Source of the DNA: Vigna angularis
Lineage: Eukaryota; Streptophyta; Magnoliopsida; Fabales; Fabaceae
NCBI RefSeq assembly: GCF_016808095.1
Contig: NC_068980.1
Coordinates: 11,440,888-11,504,887, forward strand
Direction of reading: 5' to 3'
Length of the DNA stretch: 64,000 nt
Shown: positions 23,252-34,560 of the stretch, piece by piece
How the letters are laid out: each line of letters opens with the position of its first letter
Numbering within the stretch: the stretch's first letter is position 1
Made by a program: the position numbers and the translations under genes
Notes under the pieces: model-generated
The model's input: only the letters and a program-made list of their open reading frames with translations
What the model was told of the DNA's origin: nothing
Database searches by the model: none

Positions 23252-24319
23252 TGTCGGAACAATCGGTACCGTTATAGAGTCGCGCAGCGGAATAAAATAT
23301 AGATAGCGGAAAGCGTGTAACGATCACAACACAAGTTAAAATAGTCGGTTTCAAAAATTGATTTTCTTAGCAAACTTTTATCGAACAATTGATGTGCTAA
23401 GAGTTTAGGGATCAAAAAAATCAACATAGAATTTTTATCCTGGTTCGAATCAAAAGATTCTACGTCCAGTCGTTAATCACAATAAATAGTGATTAAACTT
23501 TTTCACTAAAAATATAGTTGTACAGATTACAAGATAAATGAAATGAGCAAAGAATAGAAAACACATTCCTTCAACAAACGAACCGGAAGAGCTTCCTTCG
23601 ACGCACGAACCGGAAGCAACAGCTCTGTCAACTTGAAGAGAACTACTCCGACCTTTGACACACAAAGTGCGAGCTTCTCCTATTCACAAGACCAGACAAG
23701 AGCACTCTATCACTTTGAGAACTTCCTCAGACAAACTATATTCTCAAAATGGCATAGATCCTTTTCACTCACAGAGAGCTTCCCTTAGGCACAAAGCTCT
23801 AATACTCTCAATTGAAAAGTTTTTTCTAAGAGCTGTGAAGACCTCTATTTATAAGCCTAGTTTTGTGCAGGGTCAAAAACTAAAAAGACATCTCCCAATT
23901 GCCACTGATAATCGATTATCATAAGTGATAATCGATTATTTGTGTCCGTTATGGGGTTTTCAAAAAAGTGATAATCGATTATCCTGAGCAATAATCGATT
24001 ATTCCAGAGACTTGGATAGAATTAAATGAAACAATGATAATCGATTATTCTGTGTAATAATCGATTATTTGCGCAAGCAACTCTCTTCTAAACTAGCTCG
24101 TGATAATCGATTATTCCTCTTGATAATCGATTATTTGTGCAATGACTCACTAAATACGAAAACTTCTAAGAGTTTTTATATCATTACATTTTATCCTATA
24201 CATTTGTTTCTACAAAATGCGTTTAACAAAGATGCATTTAGAGTCTTCAATTCTTTAGCTTTTATCATCATCAAAACTTTACAATAGCTTCAAGATACCA
24301 ATGCTCCTCATTGGTAACA
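23252..24319 (-). mobile_element. Solo LTR (Copia/SIRE-like), target duplication GAAAC
   Basis: On the minus strand the LTR begins TGTTACCAATGAGGAGC (24319 downward) and ends CCGATTGTTCCGACA (23252), with the TG...CA ends expected. The five bases GAAAC flank it on both sides (23247-23251 and 24320-24324). It contains the cluster of ATAATCGATTAT palindromes (23905-24140), AAATAGAGGTC near 23850, and a TGGACGTAGAATC word near 23460 that I associate with legume SIRE-type LTRs. No internal region or second LTR is present, so it arose by recombination between two LTRs. Copia/SIRE assignment is from memory; the LTR ends and duplication are seen directly. Confidence 0.85.
23905..24136. repeat. Cluster of TGATAATCGATTATCA-type palindromes
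   Basis: About eight copies of the palindromic core ATAATCGATTAT (some flanked as TGATAATCGATTATYM), irregularly spaced within 230 bases of the solo LTR. Confidence 0.95.
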
Positions 24320-24644
24320 GAAACAACCTAGAATCACAACAAAAAACCAATTTTTCAACAGCAAACATTAAGGAAAAAGCACAAATGGGTCCAGACACTG
24401 CAACATATCACAACTTACCACACGAACAACAAAAAAAACAAAAGAACCCCAGTTTCTCCCACTCCACACAAGTAAAACAACAGAGACACCCATCAAAATT
24501 CCATCAAAAAAGGTACCACCTTTTCCACTGAAAATGGAGAGGGACATACCAAAACAAAGAAATGGCAGCATTTCAGCTTGTGCAGTGCTATACGTAGCAA
24601 TGCCACAACTCAATTAGAGAGACAGCGGCAAACCTTTGACTGCA

Positions 24645-24860
24645 GCGAGCCTTCGACAGCGATGAACCTTCGACGGCGACGAACCTTCGATGATGGTGGT
24701 AGAACCGACAGTTCGGCGACGGCAGAATGCGGAAAAGCCTTCGGTGAGTCTTCAACGGCGACGAGCCTTCGACGGTGACGAGACTTCGACGGCGACGAGA
24801 CTTCGACGGTGACGAGCCTTCAACGGCGGTGAGCCTTCGACGGCGGCGAACCTTCAACAG
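24645..24860. repeat. GC-rich minisatellite, period about 18 bp
   Basis: Imperfect tandem copies of GACGAGCCTTCGACGGCG, interrupted near 24690-24745 by a diverged segment. Reading frames across it are repeat artefacts. Confidence 0.85.
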
Positions 24861-25199
24861 GGCTAAGAGTTGAGAAAGGATGGAAGAGGCGGAGAGAAAA
24901 TTGTGATAGAGAATAACCTAAACCACAGTTCACAGTTAACTGTACTATTAAACAGTATAATTGGTTTGGTTTAATCATTCCGAAAGTCCCTATTTTCAGG
25001 CAGAATCTCAATTTGGTCATTTTCTTTCTCGACGTCTCAATTGGGTCCTATTTTTGTAAAAATTGCAATAATTTGGCCCTTGTCGTTAAATTGAACCCAA
25101 CGGTGTTAGTGTCTTGTTGACGTGGCACGCTGGAATGAGTTTTTAATTGACGTGTAGGGGCTACTTTGTCTGACGTGTATATTTATATTTTTTTAAAAA

Positions 25200-25400
25200 C
25201 AAACAAATGGAAAGTAGGGTTTTGGTGTTTTTGATGATGGTGCTAAAGACGGGAATGGTAGCCGCGGAGGTGGCGGCTGGGGAGAAACCCACTGACCCCG
25301 GCGGTGGTCGTCGACGGAGTCTAGTGGAGGCAGAGCTCTTACCTTTTTCCATGGCAGCTTTAATGGCATCCGAGAGATCTGTTCAACATGTTAATTAGGG
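25200..25400. other. Possible second captured fragment in the Pack-MULE
   Basis: A GC-rich segment just inside the left terminal repeat is open on both strands for about 63 codons (plus 25207-25398; minus 25161-25352). I do not recognise either product. It is not part of the BED/DUF659 capture. Confidence 0.3.
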
Positions 25401-25498
25401 ATTGGGATTGGGAGAAGTTTGACTTGACATTATGGGGTTCTTGTAGGGTTCGTGCAAGGTTTAATCAATTTCACAAATTGGGGTATGAATTTGGGGAT

Positions 25499-26382
25499 TT
25501 AGGTTTCAATTGAAGTTGACGTTGACAGAGAGCATGTAGTTGTCGTCTTCGTCGGAGTTGTGGGAAGAGTGGAGGCCCCTTCGAACCTCGCCTCCAACCT
25601 CGCCTCCAACCTCGCCCCTGTTAGCTCCCTCGAAAACACCGCCGGCAAACCAACCATTGACAGAAAAGCTCGGAACTTCGGGTGCTCCAAACTAGCGAAA
25701 GACACGGAACCACAGGACTCGTATACCCAATCGCCCAAAAACTCAATCGCGCTATCGATTTGGGCCTTACTCAAAGCGGGCCCAGGAGATGTTTTGGGAC
25801 TCTTCAGCTTCTTCACGCTATCCTCCAACATGGCCAAAGCCCCCAAATCCTCTTTCCCACCCGACAGCACCAAATGTGGCTGCTGCGGAACCAAAGCCGA
25901 CCCGAACCGCGATGGTGCGTGGTAGAGGGAACCCGAACCGGAACCCGAAGCAGAAGGCGAAGTCGTTGTTCGCTTGCGATGGTTGTGCTGAGCCGAAAAG
26001 GGAGAAGCTGAAGAGGGCGAAGAAGAAGGAACGACAATGGGGGAGACAGAAGAGATGGGTTTGGCGGCGGAGTTGAAATTGGGACACGTGTCGCGCTTGA
26101 GGTGTTCGGAGGCGGTGCTGAAGGGTTGGAGGCGGAGAAAACAGCGTCGCAGAGGGTGCAACAGAGTTTCACTACTTTGGGGAGTCCCGTTTCAGTGTTG
26201 TGAGCCAATAAGGGTTCCAGGTGTGTCAAGTACCATGCGCCTTTACCTTTTATCGCTTTGTTTCGAACCATCAGAAGCCCCTCGTAGCGCTTTTGCGCCG
26301 TCTTCGTCAGAGAGCATGCAGTTGACGTTGACGACCCCTCCGCTTGGTCCAACCTCCTCCCCCTCCTCTTCCAGTGGGTCAC
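25499..26382 (-). pseudogene. Captured 5' part of a BED-finger/DUF659 hAT-derived host gene
   Basis: Two overlapping minus-strand frames form one protein. The first (26382 to about 26120) reads KRYEGLLMVRNKAIKGKGAW, then HNTETGLPKVVKL and the BED-type zinc-finger start CTLCDAVFSASNPS. A one-base loss near 26120 shifts frame into TASEHLKRDTCPNFNSAAKP, which supplies the His and Cys of the finger. The second frame continues through a Ser-rich linker to LVLSGGKEDLGALAMLEDSV and LEHPKFRAFLSMVGLPAVFS, then departs from the family after ARLEARLEARFEGA. This matches my memory of plant domesticated hAT-like proteins related to Arabidopsis At1g12380/At1g62870. The DUF659 and dimerisation regions are absent, so the MULE took only the first exon or so. 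Confidence 0.8.
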
Positions 26383-26762
26383 TTCGCCCGAGCCTAGGCT
26401 CCAGGAAGTCTCCCTCCTGATATTCGCCCAATTAGCGCACTACATCGGTCAAACCATACTTCCTCAATTGTCCACTCTTCACTCTGTCCTTTAACTTTTC
26501 TCCTAATTTTACAAAGTTTTTAATTTTAAAACTATCTTAATACACATCATTTATCCACGTCAAGCAAAAAAAGCAGTACAAATCAGTACACCGTGCCACG
26601 TTTATCAGATATTGACGCCGTTAGGCTCAATTTAACGACAAGGGCCGAATTGTTGTAATTTTCACAAAAATGGGACCCAATTGAGACGCCGAGAAAGAAA
26701 AGGACCAAATTGAGATTCTGTCCGAAAATAGGGACCTCCGGAATGATTAAACCAATTGGTTT

Positions 26763-27330
26763 TTAGTAAAAATAAATTAAGTTTTTTAAGTACAAAACAA
26801 CAATATAGATAAACTATAGTTTAGAGTTTTTAAGTGACTTATGCTCAATCCTATGTGTATGTCCTATGAAATACCATGTGTATTTATAAGGTTTCTAGGC
26901 CCAATAACTTACTATTAATATCAAAAAATATCAAATAATATAATAAATATAATGGTTTATCGTATATACTATAATTAGCAAAATGACAATGATAATGTGA
27001 CATATTACCTATTATACCATATATTTTGTAAATATATGATATTAGGGGATATCATGGCGTAATCAAACTACCAAATTTGGTCACATATGTTGTTAATATA
27101 TGAATATTTGTACCAATAAATATATCTCAGAATATCTTTCATCCACTTTAGGAATAAAGTTGAATGAGTCTTGTTAGGCCCATCACTTAGCATATTTGTT
27201 AAGTTAGGTATGTCCAATTCCTATTCTCTTAACATAATTATAGTTCTATAAATCTCTTATTTTTAGCAATCGTAATATTTAATTGCCTAATTAAATGAAG
27301 CATAATATTTTATTTATCTTAATAGTCTCA
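26763..27330 (-). repeat. Copia LTR-like segment
   Basis: Lies directly after the Copia coding remnant on the same strand. The words ATTCTCTTAACATAATTA and CTAATTAAAT at 27220-27300 recur at 27950-28030, consistent with pieces of one LTR on both sides of the remnant. Ends were not located; the first 80 bases or so belong to the repeat that hosts the Pack-MULE. Confidence 0.4.
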
Positions 27331-27800
27331 CTCAAGTTGGTGCATGGATATCACATATTCCCAACTTGAATAAAAACTCATTAAATACTCTGCTTACCAC
27401 TCTTTTAGTAAGGACATCAGCTAATTGCAATTCAGACCTTACAATGGAAAGGAAATTATTCTAATTTCAAATTTCTCTTTAATGAAATGTCTATCAATCT
27501 CAATCCGTTTTGTTCTATAATGTTGGACAAGATAATATGCAATTGCTATTGTTGATGTATTGTCACAATACTAAGTCATAGGTTGCTTTGGTTTAAAACC
27601 CAAATTTAATAAAACCTTTTGTACCAACAAAAGTTTACATCCCAAGTGTCATGCCTCTAAACTTTACTTCAGAGCACTTGATCATGCTACTACCAAATTA
27701 TTTTTACTCCTCCAAATTACAAGTGCCTCAAATGTTTTCTGTCTTTGATCTTATTTTGTGCATTTAATACTGGATGTACTTATTGTTGCCAAGTCGTTCC
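27331..27800 (-). pseudogene. Copia retrotransposon RNase H/C-terminal fragment
   Basis: The minus strand shows the end of a Copia polyprotein: CDNTSTIAIAY (usual form CDNxSAIxIAxNP), then LVQHYRTKRIEIDRHFIKEK. Broken remains of the ADxLTK and LGxxDIH motifs follow, ending near 27335. Several stops interrupt it. Integrase and reverse transcriptase are not recognisable upstream, so this is a 3' remnant. Confidence 0.7.
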
Positions 27801-27944
27801 ATGGTGAGTGTGTCGTTCATATAAGTCACAACGGAAACTATAGAGATAGGTTTTTTTAATTTATTTTTATGTTAGAAGCCATCATAATTTACTAAAAAAA
27901 CCATGAATCTATATATACACAAAAAATTTCTTTAATTTCTATAT

Positions 27945-28060
27945 TTCTATTCTCTTAACATAATTACAGCAATATAAATATATGATTTCTAGCTATCATA
28001 ATAGTTAACTATCTAATTAAATCAAATAGATTATTTGATTTATATTAATAGCTACAAATT
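27945..28060 (-). repeat. Second copy of the Copia LTR words
   Basis: A diverged direct copy of 27214-27330, sharing ATTCTCTTAACATAATTA and CTAATTAAAT. Confidence 0.4.
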
Positions 28061-29655
28061 GATGTCGTAATGCTTATACTATATACAATTCAATGTTATG
28101 ACACAATACCTTTATAATGCTTGATGTTCACACTTGCTATAAAATGTGGCATTTACCTTCTGGACTTATATAGTATAGCATGATGCTTTCACTAAGCATA
28201 ACTCAATATTATTGTTGAATATTTTTATTACAGTGAAACATGATTCTTACACTCGGTAAAATATAATTTTCCTTTTAAATTTATATGCTACGATGTGATG
28301 TTTACAATAATCTTTAATGAAGTTCAATGCTTATACTTTTTCTATTTTTACAAATTGGTTTGTCAATAAAGAACTTTTCATGAGGTTGAACTAGAAACAT
28401 CTAAAACATCACTACAAGAAAACTCAATTTTTCATTGATAAATACCCATAAATAAGGTTTGTATATGAATTTATTGTACCCACTTATATTTTCGTATGTA
28501 ATATTATTGACACACAAGAAAGAGAATGTCCAAGAGAAGTGTTAACAATTAACTATCACCTACGGATTGAGGATGGTGGAAAAATAAAAAGCATAGGTAA
28601 TATTAATTAATCTATGGGTAAAATTAAAATAATTAAAAAAGCATTACATGATCCAAATCCCAACCCCAGTTTTTTGTTCCCAAATTTTTAACACATTCGT
28701 TCGCAAAATTCTCAACTCTTCCCACTCTCGTGAAAGCTATCTTGCATTCCCAAATGCAAAAGCCTCAATGAAAGCTAACATTAGTGGCTTTTAGATTTCA
28801 CGAGTTTTTTTCATTTACCACTTTCATATAACTTAAACAAATATAATTTGAAATACAAAGTATAATTCTTTACAAGAGAATATAAAATCTAAATTCCTTT
28901 TTTTGAGATAAACTTGTAAGAGAGAAAAATTTACAAATATAAATCACTTTTAATCTAACACTTTAGGCCTTTATCAGATAGTCTAAAACTTTAGTCTAAA
29001 AGAAATATTCATTCTAGAAGTTTCTAGTATGTTCTAGAACATGATAATTAAATTCCATTAACTAACTATAGCTAATTTGGAAGTTAAATTTATTTGGGTA
29101 TTTTTGACAAAAACTAGTTGATAAGCTAACAAAGTAACTGATAAACTATGATATGCCAGTTGGTAGCTTATAAGTTAGTTTTTAGTTCATACATAAGTTT
29201 CATTATATAAATAAACTTTATGCTTTTTACTCAAAAAAAGAATATTATTCAATTATAATTTTAGATTTTTTAAATAATTAAACTTTTTCGTACTTCTATT
29301 TTCAAAAGTTGTATAGAATTTTTTTCTTTATTTGGACATGTAATTTAGTTTTTCTTTATTTTTAATTTTTTTTTATTTCTCAATTTAAACTAGTGATACA
29401 TTAAATTTATGTTTACAATTTTCATATAGTATGATGTGATGAAACATTAATTACTTCAATGATAATGTAAATTTCCTTTTTATTTGAGCTACATAAAAAT
29501 TTGAAAAGAATCCAACAAATAAAAAAAGTGTAATAATATTAATAATATATGTACAAAATAAAAATAAATAACTATAGGTAAAAGGAATATAAATAATAAA
29601 AAGTATAATAAAATATACAAGAATAAAAAGGAATTAAATAAGTTAAAAGTTTAGA
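28061..29655. other. AT-rich sequence, probably old repeats
   Basis: No coding region. CACTACAAGAAAACTC at 28411 looks like a CACTA-type or similar terminus, but no partner end was found. Confidence 0.35.
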
Positions 29656-29990
29656 AACTTCTATATTAACTTAATGTGTTAGTGAAAAAGTCCGATACTC
29701 TATCATTTTTATTAGGTGTTAAAAATAATTAAGTATGAAAGTATGGTTGTGTTTTTATATGAAAGATTATTGGGTATCCAAGTGTCAGTCCAAGTTCCAT
29801 ATTGGATGGAAATAAGAAAGTAGAGTAGTATATAAAGATGAAAGATCTATTAACCTTTTGCCTTAAGGTTTTGGGTAAAGAGTGATGTCGATACCTTATA
29901 TAATTGGCTCGGATGTTATTGGTGTTTGTGTAACCCACAGGAAACCTCCTCCTCGATAGTCCCAACAAAGATAATAGTTTATGTCAACAT
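29656..29990 (+). repeat. Copia-type LTR-like fragment
   Basis: A segment around a TATATAAAG box (29830-29838), followed by TTAAGGTTTTGGGTAAAG, GATGTCGATACC and AACCCACAGGAAACC, has the character of a plant Copia LTR promoter/R region. No pair or internal domain is nearby. Assignment is by resemblance only. Confidence 0.3.
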
Positions 29991-30679
29991 ATTCTAAAAG
30001 ATACAAGTTTTCGTTTAAGAAATTATATAATATTTATTTTATGTTTGACTTAACATAACACAAAATAGAAATTTTCAGAGGATAAATCCTTCGAAATAAG
30101 TTAACCTCATATCATATGAAAGCACATAAAGCTTACTTTATATTGTAAAGAAGTTTACCACTTTCTTATAACAAAAGAGATTTGTTAGAAAAGGGACAAA
30201 TCACTTAGATTTATTGAATAAAGAGAAAAGGTATTTTTTTTCTTCACCAAATTCTTGAACTAAACATTGTGGGAGAATTGCCCACTTCATACAACATTAC
30301 CGTTTAAGACAAATCAAGAAAAAATGCACATTGTAAAAAAAAAGATAAGTACATCAATTCAATGAAGAAAGAACATTTATTATTGCATGGAGTGCATATG
30401 CATCCATCAATACCAAACTCTTCAAACAAAAATTCAAAATTTGCTAAAGTTGTTCAATGGCGATCAATGATTTCACAACACCTACTTTCTTCAAAGTCTA
30501 TAAAACTATTCAGTAAAAGAAAAACGTTAGAGACCATGTTATAGTGTCAAAATGTTGCTAAAATTCATGAGCTTCAAAAAAGAACATTGTTTGTGTTCAA
30601 TTAAAAAGCTAGAGGAGAATATCAATTTTACATACATCAACAAATGATCAACCTCGCTAGTGAGCTAAAGTGTGATATA
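29991..30679. other. AT-rich intergenic DNA
   Basis: No supported gene. A 60-codon plus frame (30362-30544) shows no recognisable feature. Confidence 0.35.
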
Positions 30680-30759
30680 TGTTCACCAATTATACCAATT
30701 ATATATCAAAGAATACTTTATTATTAGTCAATAGTAGCTTATGTTCAAAGAGTAAATAC

Positions 30760-30990
30760 TTAAACTAGAAGTGGCTAGTGAAGTAATATAAGTTAGGTGG
30801 AAATGACTTATAAAAAGAATACTTAAACAAGGTCAATTAAGAGTATTTGCAAACCAAAAAAATATTTAGTTTAAACCATAAGTGACTTGTGAAAGAATAC
30901 TTGGTTGAATTAGAAGTGACTTGTGAAATAATATACTTGATTGAGCTATAAGTGACTTGTTTAATAGAGTAGTCAAGTGGTGCAGCAAGA
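30760..30990. repeat. Degenerate tandem repeat, unit about 40 bp
   Basis: Recurring words AAGTGACTTGTGAAA-TAATA and ACTTG(A/G)TTGA(G/A)CTA in irregular tandem copies, clearest at 30875-30965. Confidence 0.55.
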
Positions 30991-31339
30991 GTACCTATGA
31001 TCTCAAGCAATACTCAAAGGGTTAGTCAGAAGTATCCACTGAGTCCAAAAAATACTCACATTATACTTTATAACATTACTTTATTTAATAGAACTCAATC
31101 AATTGATTGACAACTAGATGTATTATTTGTGGTTAGATGAACCAATATAAAAATATGTGTATTCTAAATAACACACAATTAAAACAAATAACACACAATA
31201 AGAAGAAGAGTTTTCTAAATAACACACAATTAAAACAAATTTTAAACAAGAAAGTCATTTAAGTATTGACAAGTTTCATATGATACATTTCATTAAATGC
31301 ACCTATTATCAACTAATTACTTAATACAAAAAATTATCT

Positions 31340-31700
31340 TCCAATTTTCTTTATGAGTGTCGTATATGGTCATCCGGTTAACCTAGGATTGAACGGTAGA
31401 CACAGTTTGAAACATCAAGACGACTATTCAAGAGATCAAACGATTGTGTCATACAAACTAAACGATTACCCTTAAACATCGATTATGCTTGATGGAGATT
31501 AATTTACGGCAAAACATGATTATATCAATTAGGCCCTTTTTAATCCAAAACTCATCCCAAAATCTATAAATACAAGTTTGAGGTAAAGAGGTAAGTGATT
31601 CTATTCATTAGACATTAACTACTCAACTAATCGAATATTTACTAACTTTAGCATCAAATTACTTTATGCAAGTAACCTCTCAATTTGACTGAACAATTTA
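31340..31700 (+). repeat. LTR-like remnant with TATA box (same style as 14.4 kb)
   Basis: TATAAATA at 31565-31572, followed by GAGGTAAAGAGGTAAGTG and an A/T-rich leader. The preceding 200 bases are less AT-biased (GTCATCCGGTTAACC). Word order parallels 14390-14720, so the two may be diverged members of one LTR family. Ends unknown. Confidence 0.4.
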
Positions 31701-32304
31701 AAAAACTAACACAAACAAAAAAAACGAGCTTTAGGACACACGGAACTTAGAGAACATGTAACTTCCTCATAACCAAAATGAGATATTTTGAAAAAAAATT
31801 GTAAAAAACAATTGAAAACACAATTTAACATATTCCCTCTTCGTGTCATCCATGACCATTAAAAGATTAAGCAAAAAGTTAGTCAAATAAACTTGTAACT
31901 AACCTAATATCTAATTTAATGTATTTATTCTTATAAATTAAAAATAATAATAAATAACATAAAATACCTAAATCATAAACACGTGGCGGATTTAAACAAT
32001 TCAATATTTTCCGAAGATATCACTAAATTCCACTGAAAAAAACAGTTATAGAGATCCACGATAATGGTGGAGAAACCAAACGAAATAGCATACATTAATA
32101 TCTTATAAATAACTTTCAAGAATAATAGAGTTGTGAAAATTCCCAGCCATCATAATCATATAGTAAATTAGAGCTCAACAAAGTGTGTTTTAACTCATTT
32201 TTGCTTACAACTTAAAGCAAGTTTCAACATACATAAAAGTTCCTTCACAATGATGTATCGATGAAGTTTGCTTTTGCATTTCCTCTCCAATCAATAACCA
32301 GCAA
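31701..32304. other. 3' flank of the 32.3-33.4 kb gene
   Basis: AT-rich. Probably contains the 3' untranslated region of the minus-strand gene ending at 32305. No polyadenylation site can be fixed by eye. Confidence 0.35.
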
Positions 32305-33445
32305 TTAAGAACCCAAACTTATTCTGAAGGTGAATTGACACGCTGCAATCATTTCAACTACGGTAAACTTTACATTGCGGAGAATATTTAGCAAATTGAC
32401 AAGAGAATACACTGAATAAGAATAAGGTAAGTCTTCAACTTTTTCATCAAAACTTCTCTCTACTTCAAAACCATCTGTTACACCACAGATTTCTTTAATT
32501 AACATCCATCAAAATTAGAAAGAGAGTTTTGCAATGGCTGAAACAAAATCAAGAAAACAGACCCCTTTACCTGTCTGCTGTGCATGGAAGAAATCTTGTA
32601 GTTTAGGATTTTGCACCATCGCATTCCATACATTTGGGTCACAGGCAATAGAAGCCACAACATTCTGCTCATTCAGGTATTAACTCAGTGCACCCTAGAT
32701 TAATAAACTTGTTTATATTATGTTAATTTATAGAATATATTTTTATTGTAACTCAACTTGAAAAACTGTTGGATGGCCAGTTTTATTTTGGATTTCATCA
32801 AAGAAGCTTAGAGATTAATAAAGACTCTTCAAACTATGCAGTATTAAAGCACTACCTGAGCTTCTGAACTTTCACTAAACAATTGAAAAGCCTGAAAAAC
32901 ACTATCTTTGTTCTTCAAACCAGAATGAGAAGGTGACAGAACAGATATTTGATTAGGAAGAGCAAAGCCTTGGTATTCGGTGGAGTTTGAAGATAGGTAT
33001 TTCCTGAAATATGATCACATTCATATGATGTTTGCAGAGAAAAAAGGTCCATAGAAATCAGTACACGATAATGCATAACACAACACAAGATATCTGTTAG
33101 AACACAAAAGCTACTTATTTGTTTCTTGATAGGAGTTTAATAATATCAATAATTAAATAACCAATAAAAGAATAATAGATTTATTATAGCATGGAATGCA
33201 ACTCAAAGGAAATGAACAATGAGATAGAGAGAGTGTGTATACTTATGTAGAGCATGTTTTAGTTCAGTTGTGGCTTCATCAAAACAAGGAACACTGCCTG
33301 ACACCACCCTCGCCGTACTGTCTTCACCGCAGTCTGCCGGTGACACTTCAGAAGCACTCTGAACAGATGACTGGACAGGCGGCACGACGCTTCTGATCCC
33401 GGTGGCAGTGAACTTGGCCACCGCACTCTTCACTCCACCACCCAT
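32305..33445 (-). CDS. Four-exon plant gene, 204-aa protein of unknown function
   Basis: Exons 33243-33445, 32856-33003, 32571-32664 and 32305-32474 (minus strand), all joined by GT-AG introns. Lengths sum to 615 bases with one uninterrupted frame. The start is the ATG of MGGGVKSAVAKFTATGIRS; an upstream in-frame ATG at 33527-33529 would add 28 hydrophobic residues and is less likely. The protein has a Ser/Val-rich N-terminus, the motif ARVVSGSVPCFDEATTELK (about 46-64), a variable middle, and a conserved-looking block NVVASIACDPNVWNAMVQNP (118-137). It ends with a mostly hydrophobic segment (SLVNLLNILRNVKFTVVEMI). I recall plant proteins of unknown function with the same VASIA-DPNVWNA-QNP block, but no assigned role. 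Normal codon composition and intact splicing suggest an active gene. Confidence 0.85.
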
Positions 33446-34560
33446 TAATGAGAGCGTGAAGAAAGTGAAGAGAAAAGGGTAGTTTGGGTATTTAAAATTC
33501 AAATGGGTAGCACAAAGTTTCTTGTGCAATGGTGGTACCTCTTAAGATTGTGAAATTTCACATGTATCTTCCCTTTTTGTCTTAAAAGGGTTGTACAAAT
33601 GTATAATTGATTGAATTTAACGTCTATTATACTCAATCAAATATTATTTTAAGTTTGAAAACTTATGTTTTTCGGTACTGATAAAATCAAAGCAAAACAG
33701 AACAACCAAAACAAAAAAATTGGCAGAATCTCCCTAGAAACTATTCATTACTATCTTTAGAAGTACTTTTAGTTTCCATTTCAATACGAAAACTGATAAT
33801 TTTATTTTAACTTTCATTTTTAGGCGGTCAAGTCAATTATGAGTAATTTAATTATTTAAAAAATATTTTAAGTAATGTTAATAATTCTAATTTATAAGTT
33901 TTATTAATAATGTTTTAGAAGTAATGGCGGTAGCATATCATAGGAGAGGATCTTTATTACATATATCATTAAAAAGGATTTACAGAAAATATGATAATAA
34001 CGCATTTTATTTTCATGTAAAATATGTATTGAAAGGAAACTCGATTGAAAAACAAGGAGAGCACAACATTATATAATTTACAAGGTATAATAATAATTCA
34101 ATTTTTTTGAAAAAATTATTATACATAATATTCATAACTATAAGAAAATTTATCATTTATCAATAATTTATTTTATTTTTCATTATCTATTTTGTTATTT
34201 TATTTGTATCAGATCAGATACATTATAGTATTTCAAATATTTTACTACTGTTGGATTCAAGTAGCAAATGTGAAGCAACATAATCTAAAATGTCTGAATT
34301 AACTTTCAATAAAAGAATTATAATTATATTAATATAATTAATACAAAAAAAATCAATAAAAGAAATAAATTTTCTTGAAATGTGATATTTCACAGGAGGG
34401 CATATATATATATATATATATATATAATATTCTTTTAGGGAAATGGAGATGGAGTTCATAAAAAATGCAAACTATTATTCTCGACCTTTTCAAATAGATA
34501 TAGATAATATATAACATAAGTATTTTTAACATATAGTATCAAATAATAAATTATATTTAA
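33446..34560. other. Upstream region of the 204-aa gene and AT-rich spacer
   Basis: The first 100 bases are presumably 5' untranslated region and promoter of the minus-strand gene; no clear TATA box. An (AT)n run lies at 34402-34426. No gene seen. Confidence 0.4.

Larger units (their letters stand above)
24968..26753. mobile_element. Pack-MULE with long inverted ends, target duplication AATTGGTTT
   Basis: The left end GGTTTAATCATTCCG (24968) mirrors the right end CGGAATGATTAAACC (26753). The inverted repeats continue for about 120 bases with modest divergence, sharing GTCTCAATTGGGTCC, AATTGCAA and CCTTGTCGTTAAATT. The perfect 9-bp direct duplication AATTGGTTT lies at 24959-24967 and 26754-26762. 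Long terminal inverted repeats plus a 9-bp duplication indicate a Mutator-like element. The interior is GC-rich and carries host gene sequence on the minus strand, making this a gene-capturing Pack-MULE. No transposase is inside. Confidence 0.93.

Noticed and set aside
22908..23354. 148-codon minus-strand open frame
   Set aside because: It crosses the boundary of the solo LTR at 23252, so it is a chance product of an insertion. No conserved motif.
23905..24136. Spaced repeats resembling a CRISPR array
   Set aside because: The repeats are 12-16 bp perfect palindromes with irregular spacing, inside a plant LTR with TG/CA ends and a target duplication. There are no cas genes and the genome is eukaryotic.
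24578..24857. Arg-rich and Ser-rich frames on both strands
   Set aside because: Translation of an 18-bp GC-rich minisatellite; periodic in every frame.
25560..26420. Plus-strand open frames of 95-127 codons
   Set aside because: They are antisense shadows of the GC-rich captured BED/DUF659 sequence, whose minus-strand translation matches a known family.
28411..28426. CACTACAAGAAAACTC as the end of another CACTA
   Set aside because: No matching inverted end and no subterminal repeat cluster could be found in the following sequence.
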